Below, in pieces: positions 1 to 7,505 of a DNA stretch of 37,970 nt (position 1 is the first letter of the stretch; each line of letters opens with the position of its first letter). The notes below the pieces were generated by a model. The model had not been told where the DNA came from and searched no databases. It worked only from the letters and a program-made list of their open reading frames with translations. The position numbers and the translations under genes were made by a program. This DNA is from Chloroflexota bacterium (GTDB lineage Bacteria > Chloroflexota > Limnocylindria > QHBO01), in NCBI GenBank assembly GCA_024636135.1, contig JAGXHP010000144.1:1-37970 (forward strand), read 5' to 3'.

Positions 1-575
<575 letters not shown>

Positions 576-590
576 GGAGTTCCTTCCTAC

Positions 591-1127
591 CTAGACGGCG
601 GTCAGCCGGGCGCGCAACCGCTCGAGGCGGCTGCGCACGCTTGCGTCATAGAGCCGGTCGCCGATGCGGACGCTCAGGCCCCCGATCAGCGATTCGTCGA
701 CCACTTCGTTCATCTCGATCTTGTCGCCGGTGAGCGACTTCAGCCGTTCGGCGATCGCCGATCGCTGCTCGTCGTCGAGCGGCAACGCGGTGCGGATCTC
801 GGCCAGGCTGATGCCGCGCTCGCGCCGAACGAGCTCGCCGAATCGGTCGACCATCGCGTGGATGGCAGCGGGACGGCCGCGCCGGATCATGAGCAGCGCC
901 AGGCTGAGCGCCTCGGGCACCACGCCCGTGACGACCTTGCGCAGCACCTGCTCCTTCTCGGCGAAGGGTACGGCCGGATGCTCGACCAGGCGCCGAAGCT
1001 CCTCGTCGGCGAGCGTGTCGCGCAGTGTGGCGAGGTCACGCTCCCACGCGTCGAGGTTTCCATCGGCCTTGCCGATCTCGAACGCAGCGTCGGCGTAGCG
1101 CCGGGCGACCGTCTCGCGTCGTGCCAT
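591..1127 (-). CDS. atpH: ATP synthase F1 subunit delta
   Basis: 178 residues, the normal length for delta (OSCP), the peripheral-stalk subunit that joins F1 to subunit b. The N-terminal helical domain starts with RRYADAAFEIG, a typical delta opening, and the C-terminal domain carries the family block DESLIGGLSVRIGDRLYDASVRSRL. It starts at the ATG at 1127, three bases after the atpF stop, and is followed 15 bases later by atpA. This is the standard bacterial atpF-atpH-atpA order. Confidence 0.96.
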   Translation of the reverse strand: MARRETVARRYADAAFEIGKADGNLDAWERDLATLRDTLADEELRRLVEHPAVPFAEKEQVLRKVVTGVVPEALSLALLMIRRGRPAAIHAMVDRFGELVRRERGISLAEIRTALPLDDEQRSAIAERLKSLTGDKIEMNEVVDESLIGGLSVRIGDRLYDASVRSRLERLRARLTAV

Positions 1128-1130
1128 GGA

Positions 1131-1658
1131 TCAGCTGCGCGCCGACTTCGACGTGGGGCCCGGCTTGACCTCGGCGAGGAACTCCTCGACCAGGCGCCGC
1201 TGGGCCTTGTCGTCCATCTCGTGACGGATCAGCTTCCCGGCGGCCGCCAGCGCCAGCTCCGCGACCTGGCCGCGGATCTCGGCCATGGCCCGATCCTTCT
1301 CGGCCACGATCTCCTCGCGGGCCCGCGTGCTGACCTTCTCGGCCTCCGTGCGTGCCTCGCTGAGAATCTCGTTGCGCGTGTCCTCGGCGATCTTGTTGGC
1401 GCGGGCGATCATCTCGTTCGCCTCCTTGCGCGCCTCGGATACGGCGGCCTCACGCTCGGCACGAGCCAGCTCGCGGTCGCGCGCGGCCGCTTCGGCGTCC
1501 TCCAGCCCCTTGCTGATCTTCTCGCCGCGCTCGTCCAGCCTGGCCATGATCGGCTTGAACATGAACCGGTTGAGCAGGTACAGCAGGATCAGGAAGTTGA
1601 TGACCTGGAAGCCGAGCTTCAGGACATCAACGCTGAAGGCCTCGAAGAATGCGCCCAT
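1131..1658 (-). CDS. atpF: ATP synthase Fo subunit b
   Basis: 175 residues. One N-terminal membrane helix (about residues 15-30, INFLILLYLLNRFMF) is followed by a long charged, Ala/Glu/Arg-rich coiled coil to the C-terminus, which is the architecture of the peripheral-stalk b subunit. The start ATG has a GGAGG site six bases upstream. A single b gene is present, so the stalk is presumably a homodimer, unlike the b/b' pair of phototrophs (inference). It lies between atpE and atpH. Confidence 0.96.
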   Translation of the reverse strand: MGAFFEAFSVDVLKLGFQVINFLILLYLLNRFMFKPIMARLDERGEKISKGLEDAEAAARDRELARAEREAAVSEARKEANEMIARANKIAEDTRNEILSEARTEAEKVSTRAREEIVAEKDRAMAEIRGQVAELALAAAGKLIRHEMDDKAQRRLVEEFLAEVKPGPTSKSARS

Positions 1659-1685
1659 GGACTGCCTCCTTGGCTTCGCGCCGGA

Positions 1686-1904
1686 CTAGGCGACGAAGAT
1701 GAGCAGCAGGCTGACCACGAGGGCGTAGATGCCGATGGCCTCCGCCAGCGCGATGCCGAGGATGTACGGCACGAAGATCGCGCCCGATGCCTCGGGGTTG
1801 CGACCGAGCGCCTCCATCGCCTTGCTGACGGCGATGCCCAGGCCGATGCCGGGGCCGATGGCCCCGAGACCCATGGCGAGTCCGGCGGCGAGATTGGAAT
1901 CCAC
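1686..1904 (-). CDS. atpE: ATP synthase Fo subunit c
   Basis: 72 residues, a two-helix hairpin that forms the rotor ring. The ion-binding carboxylate is Glu55 in LAEAIGIYALV. The Na+ type carries Gln in the first helix and Ser-Thr after the Glu (GQG and ESTG in Ilyobacter). Here these positions are Leu22 (GIGLG) and Ala-Ile, so the ring is predicted to carry H+ (inference from motifs). The start is GTG, with GGAGG 11 bases upstream and a hairpin before it. Subunit c must be made in excess, which fits a special initiation region. Confidence 0.96.
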   Translation of the reverse strand: MDSNLAAGLAMGLGAIGPGIGLGIAVSKAMEALGRNPEASGAIFVPYILGIALAEAIGIYALVVSLLLIFVA

Positions 1905-1928
1905 TTTCTTTCGTTCCTCCTACATGAC

Positions 1929-1947
1929 GCCTGCGCACGCGGCAGGC
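1929..1947 (-). other. Hairpin in the atpB-atpE spacer
   Basis: Perfect 6-bp inverted repeat GCCTGC/GCAGGC around a 7-base loop, just upstream of the atpE ribosome site in the 56-base gap between atpB and atpE. It could stabilise the downstream mRNA or set atpE translation. It is too small and has no T-run, so it is unlikely to be a terminator inside this operon. Confidence 0.35.
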
Positions 1948-1960
1948 GATTGATCATGCC

Positions 1961-2800
1961 CTAGGCTGCCGCGGCTCCTGCCGCGGGTGCATGGTCGGCG
2001 TGGGCCGCATCGGCCTCGCCGTGGTCGTCGTCGTGATCCGTGGTGTGGTGCTCCGCGATGGCGGTTGCGATGTAGGTCATCGCCAGGAGCGCGAAGACGA
2101 GCGCCTGGACGAATCCGAACAGGATCTCGAGGCCCAGGAAGACCGCCGGGATCAGGATCGGGGCGAGGGCGAGCATCGTGGCCAGCAGGACCTCGCCGGC
2201 GAAGACGTTGCCGAAGAGTCGCATGCTCAGGCTGATGAGGCGGCTCAGCTCGCTGATGAGGTTGATCGGGAACATGAGCGGCGCCATGTACAGCGGCTCA
2301 CCCATGAGCTCCTTGAGGTAGCCGCGCGCGCCGTTGGCCTTGATGCCCCAGTAGATGAACATCACGAACGCGACGATCGCCAGACCCAGCGTGAAGTTCA
2401 GGTCGGCGCTGGCCGGCCGCACGATCGGGATGACGGCCTCGTGGCCTGTCGGGTCGATGTGGGTGATCCCGATGGTTCCGACGCCGGGAAGGAGGCCGAT
2501 CCAGTTCGCGATGAGGATGATCAGGAAGAAGCCGAGGATGAGCCCGGCGTACCCGCGCCATCGGCTGCTGGACTCGCTGATGATGCCGGTCAGGAGCTCG
2601 ACGGGCAGCTCGAGCGCGCTCTGCAGCCGTCCGGGAACCAGCGTGGAGCGACGGGTGATGTACCACGCCGCCAGGCCGAGGACGACGGACGTCAGGAGCG
2701 CACCGACCATCGAGTTCGTGAAATGCAGCGGCCCGATGGCGAAGAGCTCCTCCGCCTCGATCGCCACGTGAATCAGGCTCTCGCCCTCTTCTTCCGGCAT
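1961..2800 (-). CDS. atpB: ATP synthase Fo subunit a
   Basis: 279 residues with five to six membrane helices. It forms the stator proton channel beside the c ring. The essential arginine is Arg194 in LSMRLFGNVFAGE, with the family motif ANWIGLLPG near residue 100. It starts at the ATG at 2800, seven bases after the AtpI/AtpZ-like gene. The C-terminus is odd: after the last helix (ending about residue 250) there is a roughly 29-residue tail with six His and many Asp/Glu (HHTTDHDDDH), finishing in Ala/Pro, whereas many a subunits end soon after the last helix. The tail may be cytoplasmic and metal-binding (inference). Confidence 0.96.
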   Translation of the reverse strand: MPEEEGESLIHVAIEAEELFAIGPLHFTNSMVGALLTSVVLGLAAWYITRRSTLVPGRLQSALELPVELLTGIISESSSRWRGYAGLILGFFLIILIANWIGLLPGVGTIGITHIDPTGHEAVIPIVRPASADLNFTLGLAIVAFVMFIYWGIKANGARGYLKELMGEPLYMAPLMFPINLISELSRLISLSMRLFGNVFAGEVLLATMLALAPILIPAVFLGLEILFGFVQALVFALLAMTYIATAIAEHHTTDHDDDHGEADAAHADHAPAAGAAAA

Positions 2801-2807
2801 TCGTCTC

Positions 2808-3062
2808 CTACCGCTTCATTGCGTCGCGTGCGACGTTCCAGATCGTCACCATCGCCGCGCCGATGCCGAGCACCATTCCGATCAGCGTGAAGAGCGGGAT
2901 GGTCTTCAGCCAGTTGTCGAGCAGCAGCCCGCCGCCCAGTCCGATCGCCACCGAGACGCCGAGGCGGATGCCCAGGTCGAGTCCCAGTGCCCAGTTCGGT
3001 GGCCGCGTCGAGGGCGAACCCCCGTCTCCGCGGTCCCCGACCGAATCGGGGTCATCAGTCAT
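2808..3062 (-). CDS. AtpI/AtpZ-family small membrane protein
   Basis: 84 residues: a hydrophilic Asp/Gly-rich start, then two membrane helices (LGVSVAIGLGGGLLLDNWL and FTLIGMVLGIGAAMVTIWNV) and a basic end. This fits the AtpI/AtpZ (ATPase_gene1) family, found at the head of atp operons and linked to c-ring assembly or Mg2+/Ca2+ transport. The Gly-rich first helix and the D-x-W after it are typical. The ATG at 3062 overlaps the end of the upstream small membrane gene by eight bases, so the two are probably coupled. Confidence 0.75.
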   Translation of the reverse strand: MTDDPDSVGDRGDGGSPSTRPPNWALGLDLGIRLGVSVAIGLGGGLLLDNWLKTIPLFTLIGMVLGIGAAMVTIWNVARDAMKR

Positions 3063-3297
3063 GCCGCTTCACTCCATCGGTGTAGCCCTTCCGCACGCCT
3101 GCGCGGATGAGCAGCCAGATCCCGACGGAGGAGAGCAGCGTTCCCGCCGCCAGCCCGAGCAGCACAAAAAGCGGCGAGGTCCCCATCATCCCGTCAACGA
3201 CGAGTCCGGCGACCGCGCCACCCACCATCGGGAACACCATGATCGCGGTCACCTGACCGAGAATCTTGACGAGCCCCAGCGGCGTCAGTTGTGACAT
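3055..3297 (-). CDS. Second AtpI/AtpZ-like small membrane protein, first gene of the atp operon
   Basis: 80 residues with two membrane helices (about 10-32 and 42-64) separated by VVDGMMGTSP. The same hairpin layout and the LVVDGMMG turn resemble the next gene's LLLDNWL turn, so the two may be divergent paralogues, one in the AtpI role and one in the AtpZ role (inference). It overlaps that gene by eight bases. A TATACT box lies 34 bases upstream of the start. Confidence 0.6.
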   Translation of the reverse strand: MSQLTPLGLVKILGQVTAIMVFPMVGGAVAGLVVDGMMGTSPLFVLLGLAAGTLLSSVGIWLLIRAGVRKGYTDGVKRHD

Positions 3298-3331
3298 GTT
3301 CAGGTTCGACTCACAGCGGTCGGACGCCGGG

Positions 3332-3337
3332 AGTATA
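3332..3337 (-). promoter_or_regulatory. -10 box of the atp operon promoter
   Basis: TATACT on the minus strand, predicting a transcript start near 3325 and a leader of about 28 bases before the first atp gene. No good TTGACA-like -35 box is seen 16-18 bases upstream. The remainder of the 127-base gap to glyA shows nothing else convincing, in particular no terminator with a T-run, so read-through from glyA is possible. Confidence 0.5.
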
Positions 3338-3424
3338 CCCGAGAGGGCTCACACGCACGAGTAGGGCCGCGCGACCCGGTGATCTGCACCCCGCGCAAAC
3401 GGCGGTGGCGACCACGGCCGGGCT

Positions 3425-4705
3425 TCAGGCGGGAAGGTCGGCGGCGGCGCGCGTTGCCGGCAGGCCGGGGACGGGGAACCGATCGGTGATCGTCCCGACG
3501 CGACGGCGAATCTCCGCCTGCGCGTCCTCGTCGCCGCGCGCGGCGATGCCATCCACGATGAGCGAGGCGATCTCGCGCATCTCGGCCTCCCGCATGCCGC
3601 GCGACGTGACCGCCGGGGTGCCGACCCGGACTCCCGAGCCGATCATCGGCTTCTCGGGGTCGTAGGGAATGGTGTTCTTGTTCACCGTGATGCGGACCTG
3701 GCCGAGCGCCGCATCGGCCTCCTTGCCGTTCACGCCAAGGGGACGGACGTCGACCAGCATGAGGTGGTTGTCGGTGCCGCCGGAAACGATGGACGCCCCG
3801 GCATCGGCGAGCGAGGCGGCCAGGACGCGGGCGTTGTCGACGGTCGCCTGCTGATCGGCACGGAACTCGGGGCTCATGGCCTCGCGGAAGGCCACCGCCT
3901 TGGCGGCGATGATGTGCATGAGCGGCCCGCCCTGGATGCCGGGGAACACGGCCTTGTCGATGGCCTTGGCGTGCGCATCGCGGCTGAGGATCAGCCCACC
4001 CCGCGGGCCGCGGAGCGTCTTGTGGGTCGTGGTGGTGACCACGTCGGCGTGCGGCACCGGCGAGGGATGAACGCCGGCGGCAACGAGCCCCGCGAAGTGG
4101 GCCATGTCGCACATGTGGAGCGCACCTACCTCGTCGGCAATGGCGCGGAACGCCTCGAAGTCCCACAGGCGCGAGTAGGCGGTGGCGCCGGTCAGAATCA
4201 TCCTCGGCTTGTGCTCTCGGGCCAACTCGCGGACCTCGTCCATGTCGATGCGATGCGTCTCGCGGTCCACGTGGTACGGCACGAAGTTGTAGTACTGGCC
4301 ACTGAAGTTGACGGGACTGCCATGGGTCAGGTGCCCACCCTGGTCGAGGCTCAGGCCGAGCACGGTGTCGCCGCGTTCGAGCAGGGCGTGGAAGACCGCC
4401 ATGTTGGCCTGCGCACCGGCGTGTGGCTGGACGTTGACGTGCTCGGCGCCAAAGAGCTCCCTCGCGCGGTCACGGGCCAGGTTCTCGGCCACGTCGACGA
4501 CCTCGCAGCCACCGTAGTAGCGCCGTCCCGGGTAGCCCTCGGCATACTTTCCGGTGAGGATCGTCCCCATGGCCTGCAGCACGGCAAGCGACGGGTAGTT
4601 CTCCGACGCGATGAGCTCGAGATGGGCGGTGGTGCGCGCCTCTTCGGCGCGTACGACGTCGGCGATCTCGGGATCGGCCGACACGAGCGGCTCCCACAGG
4701 TCCAT
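3425..4705 (-). CDS. glyA: Serine hydroxymethyltransferase
   Basis: 426 residues, normal length. A PLP enzyme that interconverts serine and glycine while loading one-carbon units on tetrahydrofolate. The PLP lysine is Lys229 in TTTTHKTLRGPRGG. DMAHFAGLVAAG (about 200) supplies the cofactor-binding Asp and His, and LIASENYPS (about 31) and GKYAEGYPGRRYYGG (about 52) are the N-terminal substrate and cofactor blocks. The start at ATG 4705 gives the usual N-terminus. There is no ribosome site before it. Instead TACACT lies exactly six bases upstream, so the mRNA is probably leaderless. The gene sits just upstream of the atp operon, as in Bacillus. Confidence 0.97.
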   Translation of the reverse strand: MDLWEPLVSADPEIADVVRAEEARTTAHLELIASENYPSLAVLQAMGTILTGKYAEGYPGRRYYGGCEVVDVAENLARDRARELFGAEHVNVQPHAGAQANMAVFHALLERGDTVLGLSLDQGGHLTHGSPVNFSGQYYNFVPYHVDRETHRIDMDEVRELAREHKPRMILTGATAYSRLWDFEAFRAIADEVGALHMCDMAHFAGLVAAGVHPSPVPHADVVTTTTHKTLRGPRGGLILSRDAHAKAIDKAVFPGIQGGPLMHIIAAKAVAFREAMSPEFRADQQATVDNARVLAASLADAGASIVSGGTDNHLMLVDVRPLGVNGKEADAALGQVRITVNKNTIPYDPEKPMIGSGVRVGTPAVTSRGMREAEMREIASLIVDGIAARGDEDAQAEIRRRVGTITDRFPVPGLPATRAAADLPA

Positions 4706-4711
4706 GGGGTG

Positions 4712-4717
4712 AGTGTA
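4712..4717 (-). promoter_or_regulatory. -10 box of a leaderless glyA promoter
   Basis: TACACT on the minus strand, six bases before the glyA ATG, so transcription should begin at or next to the A of the start codon. No Shine-Dalgarno sequence is present. The -35 position falls in a C-run at the edge of a perfect inverted repeat. Confidence 0.55.
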
Positions 4718-4725
4718 GCCTCGCC

Positions 4726-4755
4726 CGGCGCCGTGGGGGGCTCGACACGGCGCCG
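4726..4755. repeat. Perfect 10-bp inverted repeat between divergent glyA and the membrane-protein gene
   Basis: CGGCGCCGTG, ten bases, then CACGGCGCCG: exact reverse complements. Each arm also contains the palindrome GGCGCC. The repeat covers the -35 area of the glyA promoter and lies 42 bases before the divergent gene at 4798. It could be an operator for a dimeric regulator or a bidirectional terminator-like hairpin. There is no T-run, and the position between two divergent starts favours an operator. Confidence 0.5.
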
Positions 4756-4797
4756 ATAATCAGCGACAGCAGACAGCGATCACGCGGAGGGTAGGGA

Positions 4798-5292
4798 ATG
4801 GACCTCTATGCCCTGGTGGTGTTCGTCCACGCGGCAACGGTTCTGATCTTCTTCATGCTCCACGGGACCTCGATGGCCGTCGCGTTCAAGCTCAGGCAGG
4901 AGCGCGAGCCGGCACGGGTGCGCGCCCTGCTCGACGTCTCGCGTTTCGCGCTGGGAGCGCCGACCATCGTCCTGGTCGTCGTCGGGCTGCTCAGCGGGAT
5001 CCTGGCCGGGTTCATGGGCGGCTGGTGGGGCACGCTGTGGATCTGGATCTCGCTCGTCCTGTTCCTCGGGGTGGGAATCGGCATGACGCCGCTGATGACC
5101 TTCCGACTGAATCCGATCCGGGCCGCTGCGGGTCTTGCACGGCCGGACGCGAAGCCCGACGAGGTGGCGCCGCAGGAGGATCCCGAGGAGCTCCAGCGGC
5201 TCATCGCGGCATGGAACCCGATGCCGGGCGCGGTGATCGGGATGACCGCGTTCATCGTGATCCTGTGGCTGATGCTCGAGAAGCCCTTCTGA
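4798..5292 (+). CDS. Four-helix integral membrane protein, DUF2269-like
   Basis: 164 residues. Hydrophobic segments lie at about 1-22 (with FVHAATVLIFFMLHG), 48-75, 80-100 and 140-160, with a charged loop between the third and fourth (RPDAKPDEVAPQEDPEE). The His in the first helix and the general layout resemble the DUF2269 group of predicted membrane proteins. I do not recognise a specific function. GGAGGG lies upstream of the ATG. It is the only plus-strand gene in the left 16 kb and is divergent from glyA. Confidence 0.65.
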   Translation: MDLYALVVFVHAATVLIFFMLHGTSMAVAFKLRQEREPARVRALLDVSRFALGAPTIVLVVVGLLSGILAGFMGGWWGTLWIWISLVLFLGVGIGMTPLMTFRLNPIRAAAGLARPDAKPDEVAPQEDPEELQRLIAAWNPMPGAVIGMTAFIVILWLMLEKPF

Positions 5293-5315
5293 CGGCGGAC
5301 AGGGTCAGGGGGCGG

Positions 5316-5735
5316 TCAGCGGCTTGATCGTGTTCTCGACGGGCCGCTCACCTGACTTCGCCCCAGGCCTCCGCGCGGGCCGATACGGAGCTCGGCGCCG
5401 TCGGCGATTCTGCGCGCGCGCTCCTCGGTGATCACGTGGACCGGGACACGAATCCCGTACAGCTCCTCCGCCACCGCCGAGCCGATCTCCAGAATGAGGT
5501 CGGGCTCAGCCAGCAGAAAGGCCGCCGGAGCCGTCCCGGCGCGCACCGATTCGGCGAGGATCGAGGCGGAGGACGACGAACCCTTCCCGGATCGCATGAC
5601 CACGACGCGCCCGGTCACAACGGCTCCGCGCTGCGGATGATGCGGGTCAATCAGACGACCCGTCCCGGGATCCATGCCGCCCCACAGGCTGAGCGGCTCA
5701 TCGAGGACCAGCGCTCGCCCGGTGACGACAGTCAC
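5316..5735 (-). CDS. Aconitase X swivel-domain (small) subunit, DUF126
   Basis: 139 residues from the GTG at 5735. The family blocks are clear: LSLWGGMDPGTGRLIDPHHPQRG, then VMRSGKGSSSSAS, then GTAPAAFLLAEPDLILEIGS and the LYGIRVPV strand. It is the small subunit that pairs with the large subunit encoded just upstream to form a dehydratase. Characterised aconitase X enzymes act on cis-3-hydroxyproline or on phosphomevalonate; the substrate here is unknown. I chose GTG 5735 because it overlaps the upstream TGA as GTGA and gives the usual family N-terminus; GTG 5747 is an alternative. The last 18 residues are Arg/Ser-rich, and the +1 frame reads GERPVENTIKPLTAP to a stop at 5305, so a late frameshift is possible. 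Confidence 0.85.
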   Translation of the reverse strand: MTVVTGRALVLDEPLSLWGGMDPGTGRLIDPHHPQRGAVVTGRVVVMRSGKGSSSSASILAESVRAGTAPAAFLLAEPDLILEIGSAVAEELYGIRVPVHVITEERARRIADGAELRIGPRGGLGRSQVSGPSRTRSSR

Positions 5736-7006
5736 GCACCACCCCACGGCTCAAGGTCGAGCACGACCCGTCCGGCCACCGCCGAACGGATGCACTCGGC
5801 GGTCGAACCGAACACGACCGCGGCGCCGATGTTGCCCGGCGCGTAGTAGGCCCACTTGCCCGAGTCCGTCATCACCGGGCCGCTCGACGCGCGGAGGGTG
5901 GGGGCGACGTAGCTGCAGGTGTCGACCAGCAGCTCGACCCCCGCCTCGCGCAGGCGCTCGGTGATGCCGCGTTCCGCGGCGGTGGCCATGACATCTCGGC
6001 CCGTCGACACGAGGCATTCGACATCGTCATGGACCCTGCGTCCCCCGAGCATCACCGCGTAGCGCTCGAGCTCGGCCAGCGACGCGTGGGGCGTGCCCAG
6101 CGCGACTGCGGCCAGTCGTTCGCCCGATGTGGTGCTCAGCTCGTCGCGCGCCGCTCGGAGGTCGGCGAGACGGATGAGCTCGACGGCCTCGGGCGGGCGC
6201 CGCTGGAGCGCGTCATCCAGGCTGGCAGCCTCGGGAGTCGATCCCGTCACGTGGAACATCGCCACCGATCCCGACGAGGCGGCCGCGGCGCCGAGCGCCT
6301 TCAGGCGGTCCTCGGACTGGCCACGGGCAAGCCCGTCGATGACCGCGACCGAGGAGCCGGCACGCCGGCCGAGCACGATGCCAAGGACGGGGAACAGCAC
6401 GTCCGAATCGCGCAGCGCAGCGGGCACGTCGTCCGCCAGCCGCAGGACGAGCGTCGCGCGGCGCTCCTCGGTGCGGTGCAGCCCGGCGTCGGGAACCCGG
6501 CCGGTGATGGCCGCACCGATGTCGAGGAAGTCGCCATAGCGGTTTGTGCGCGCTCCGAGGACGCTGTTGCAGAAGGCAATGGCGTTGGACTCGCCCCAGG
6601 CGACCTGCGCCCCCAGTGCCGGGCGCGCGTCGACGAGCTGGTACGGCGCGCACGTGTAGGTCGGCCGGGCGCCGAGCGCCCGGTATCGGTTCATGAGCTT
6701 GCGGCCTGCGGTGGCGGTCCGCCGATCACCGCGGTAGAGCTCGGGATGCAGGAGGTCGAGCGCGCCCACGTTGAGCGTGGTCGGAACGCTCACGCGGGCC
6801 TCGCCGTCCGCCAGGCGATCGACGAAGTCCATCGTGGCCTTGCCGTGGTAGAGGCACGAGTCGACGTGCGCTCCCGTGATGTCGATCAGGCGCGCGGCGC
6901 CGGTCGCCTTCGCGGCGCGCACGACGAGCCGCATGGCAAATGCCGTCCCGGCCCCGTGACTGCCCGCCAGCATTTCGCGATCGCGGGAGGTGAGCGACGC
7001 GCTCAG
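5732..7006 (-). CDS. Aconitase X catalytic (large) subunit, DUF521
   Basis: 424 residues if started at CTG 7006. The family signatures are all present: DITGAHVDSCLYHG, PTTLNVGALDLLHP, TCAPYQ, ESNAIAFCNSVLGARTNR, YGDFLDIGAAITGR, STGRDV, VDTCSYVAP and MTDSGKWAYYAPGN. The conserved Cys residues in these blocks fit an Fe-S-dependent dehydratase. The first ATG (6973) would begin at MLAGSHGAG, but the eleven codons before it read LSASLTSRDRE and match the usual LT-x-E-E-x-x-ML-x-G opening. GAGGAGG lies seven bases before the CTG, which overlaps the rpiB stop as CTGA. The gene is therefore coupled to rpiB and to the small subunit. Confidence 0.88.
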   Translation of the reverse strand: MSASLTSRDREMLAGSHGAGTAFAMRLVVRAAKATGAARLIDITGAHVDSCLYHGKATMDFVDRLADGEARVSVPTTLNVGALDLLHPELYRGDRRTATAGRKLMNRYRALGARPTYTCAPYQLVDARPALGAQVAWGESNAIAFCNSVLGARTNRYGDFLDIGAAITGRVPDAGLHRTEERRATLVLRLADDVPAALRDSDVLFPVLGIVLGRRAGSSVAVIDGLARGQSEDRLKALGAAAASSGSVAMFHVTGSTPEAASLDDALQRRPPEAVELIRLADLRAARDELSTTSGERLAAVALGTPHASLAELERYAVMLGGRRVHDDVECLVSTGRDVMATAAERGITERLREAGVELLVDTCSYVAPTLRASSGPVMTDSGKWAYYAPGNIGAAVVFGSTAECIRSAVAGRVVLDLEPWGGA

Positions 7007-7455
7007 CCCCGTGCCTCCTCGGCCTCGACGCGCGCGATCTTCTCGATGCGCGGGATGTGCCGCCCGCCGGCGAACTCCCCATCGAGGAAGGCACGCACAC
7101 AGGCGCGGGCCACCTCGGTGCCCACGATCCGCGCGCCCATGCTCAGGACGTTGGCATCGTTGTGCTCGCGCCCCAGCCGAGCCGTCACCGGGTCCGCCGC
7201 CTCGACGCAGCGGATGCCGCGCACCTTGTTGGCGACGATCGCCTCACCGGTCCCGCTCCCCCCGAGCACGATGCCGCACTCAAAGTCGCCGCGAGCGACG
7301 GCGCGCGCGACCGGCGCGATGAAATCCGGGTAGTCGACGGGGTCCGAGCTGAACGTGCCGAAGTCGCGGTACTCGACCCGCAGCTCGTCGAGCAGCGTGC
7401 ACAGATCGCCCTTGAGATCGAAGCCGGCATGGTCGGAGCCGATGGCGACGCGCAT
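7003..7455 (-). CDS. rpiB: Ribose-5-phosphate isomerase B (RpiB/LacAB family)
   Basis: 150 residues, normal length. It interconverts ribose 5-phosphate and ribulose 5-phosphate in the pentose phosphate pathway. Family blocks: GSDHAGF at 6, IVANKVRGIRC at 73, REHNDANVLSMGAR at 97, and GGRH near the end. The classical CGTGIG loop, whose Cys is the base in the E. coli enzyme, is replaced by GGSGTGE: Gly65 stands where Cys would be and Glu71 follows, the arrangement known from the mycobacterial enzyme, where Glu is the base. TACACT lies six bases before the ATG with no ribosome site, so the transcript is probably leaderless. It heads a three-gene unit with the aconitase X subunits. Confidence 0.93.
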   Translation of the reverse strand: MRVAIGSDHAGFDLKGDLCTLLDELRVEYRDFGTFSSDPVDYPDFIAPVARAVARGDFECGIVLGGSGTGEAIVANKVRGIRCVEAADPVTARLGREHNDANVLSMGARIVGTEVARACVRAFLDGEFAGGRHIPRIEKIARVEAEEARG

Positions 7456-7461
7456 CGATCG

Positions 7462-7467
7462 AGTGTA
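7462..7467 (-). promoter_or_regulatory. -10 box of a leaderless rpiB promoter
   Basis: TACACT on the minus strand followed by CGATCG and the rpiB ATG: the same box and spacing as at glyA. It sits in the 50-base gap after sua5 and would give the rpiB-aconitase X unit its own leaderless transcript. No clear -35 box is seen. Confidence 0.55.
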
Positions 7468-7505
7468 ATCGGCGGCGGGCCGGGTGGGCCGCGACCGCCC
7501 GCGCG

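Noticed and set aside
2298..2666. Alternative frame inside atpB
   Set aside because: Arg/His-rich shadow of atpB.
5300..5345. Possible frameshift at the end of the aconitase X small subunit
   Set aside because: The +1 frame gives a more ordinary tail, but the domain is complete before it, so a disabling frameshift is not supported.
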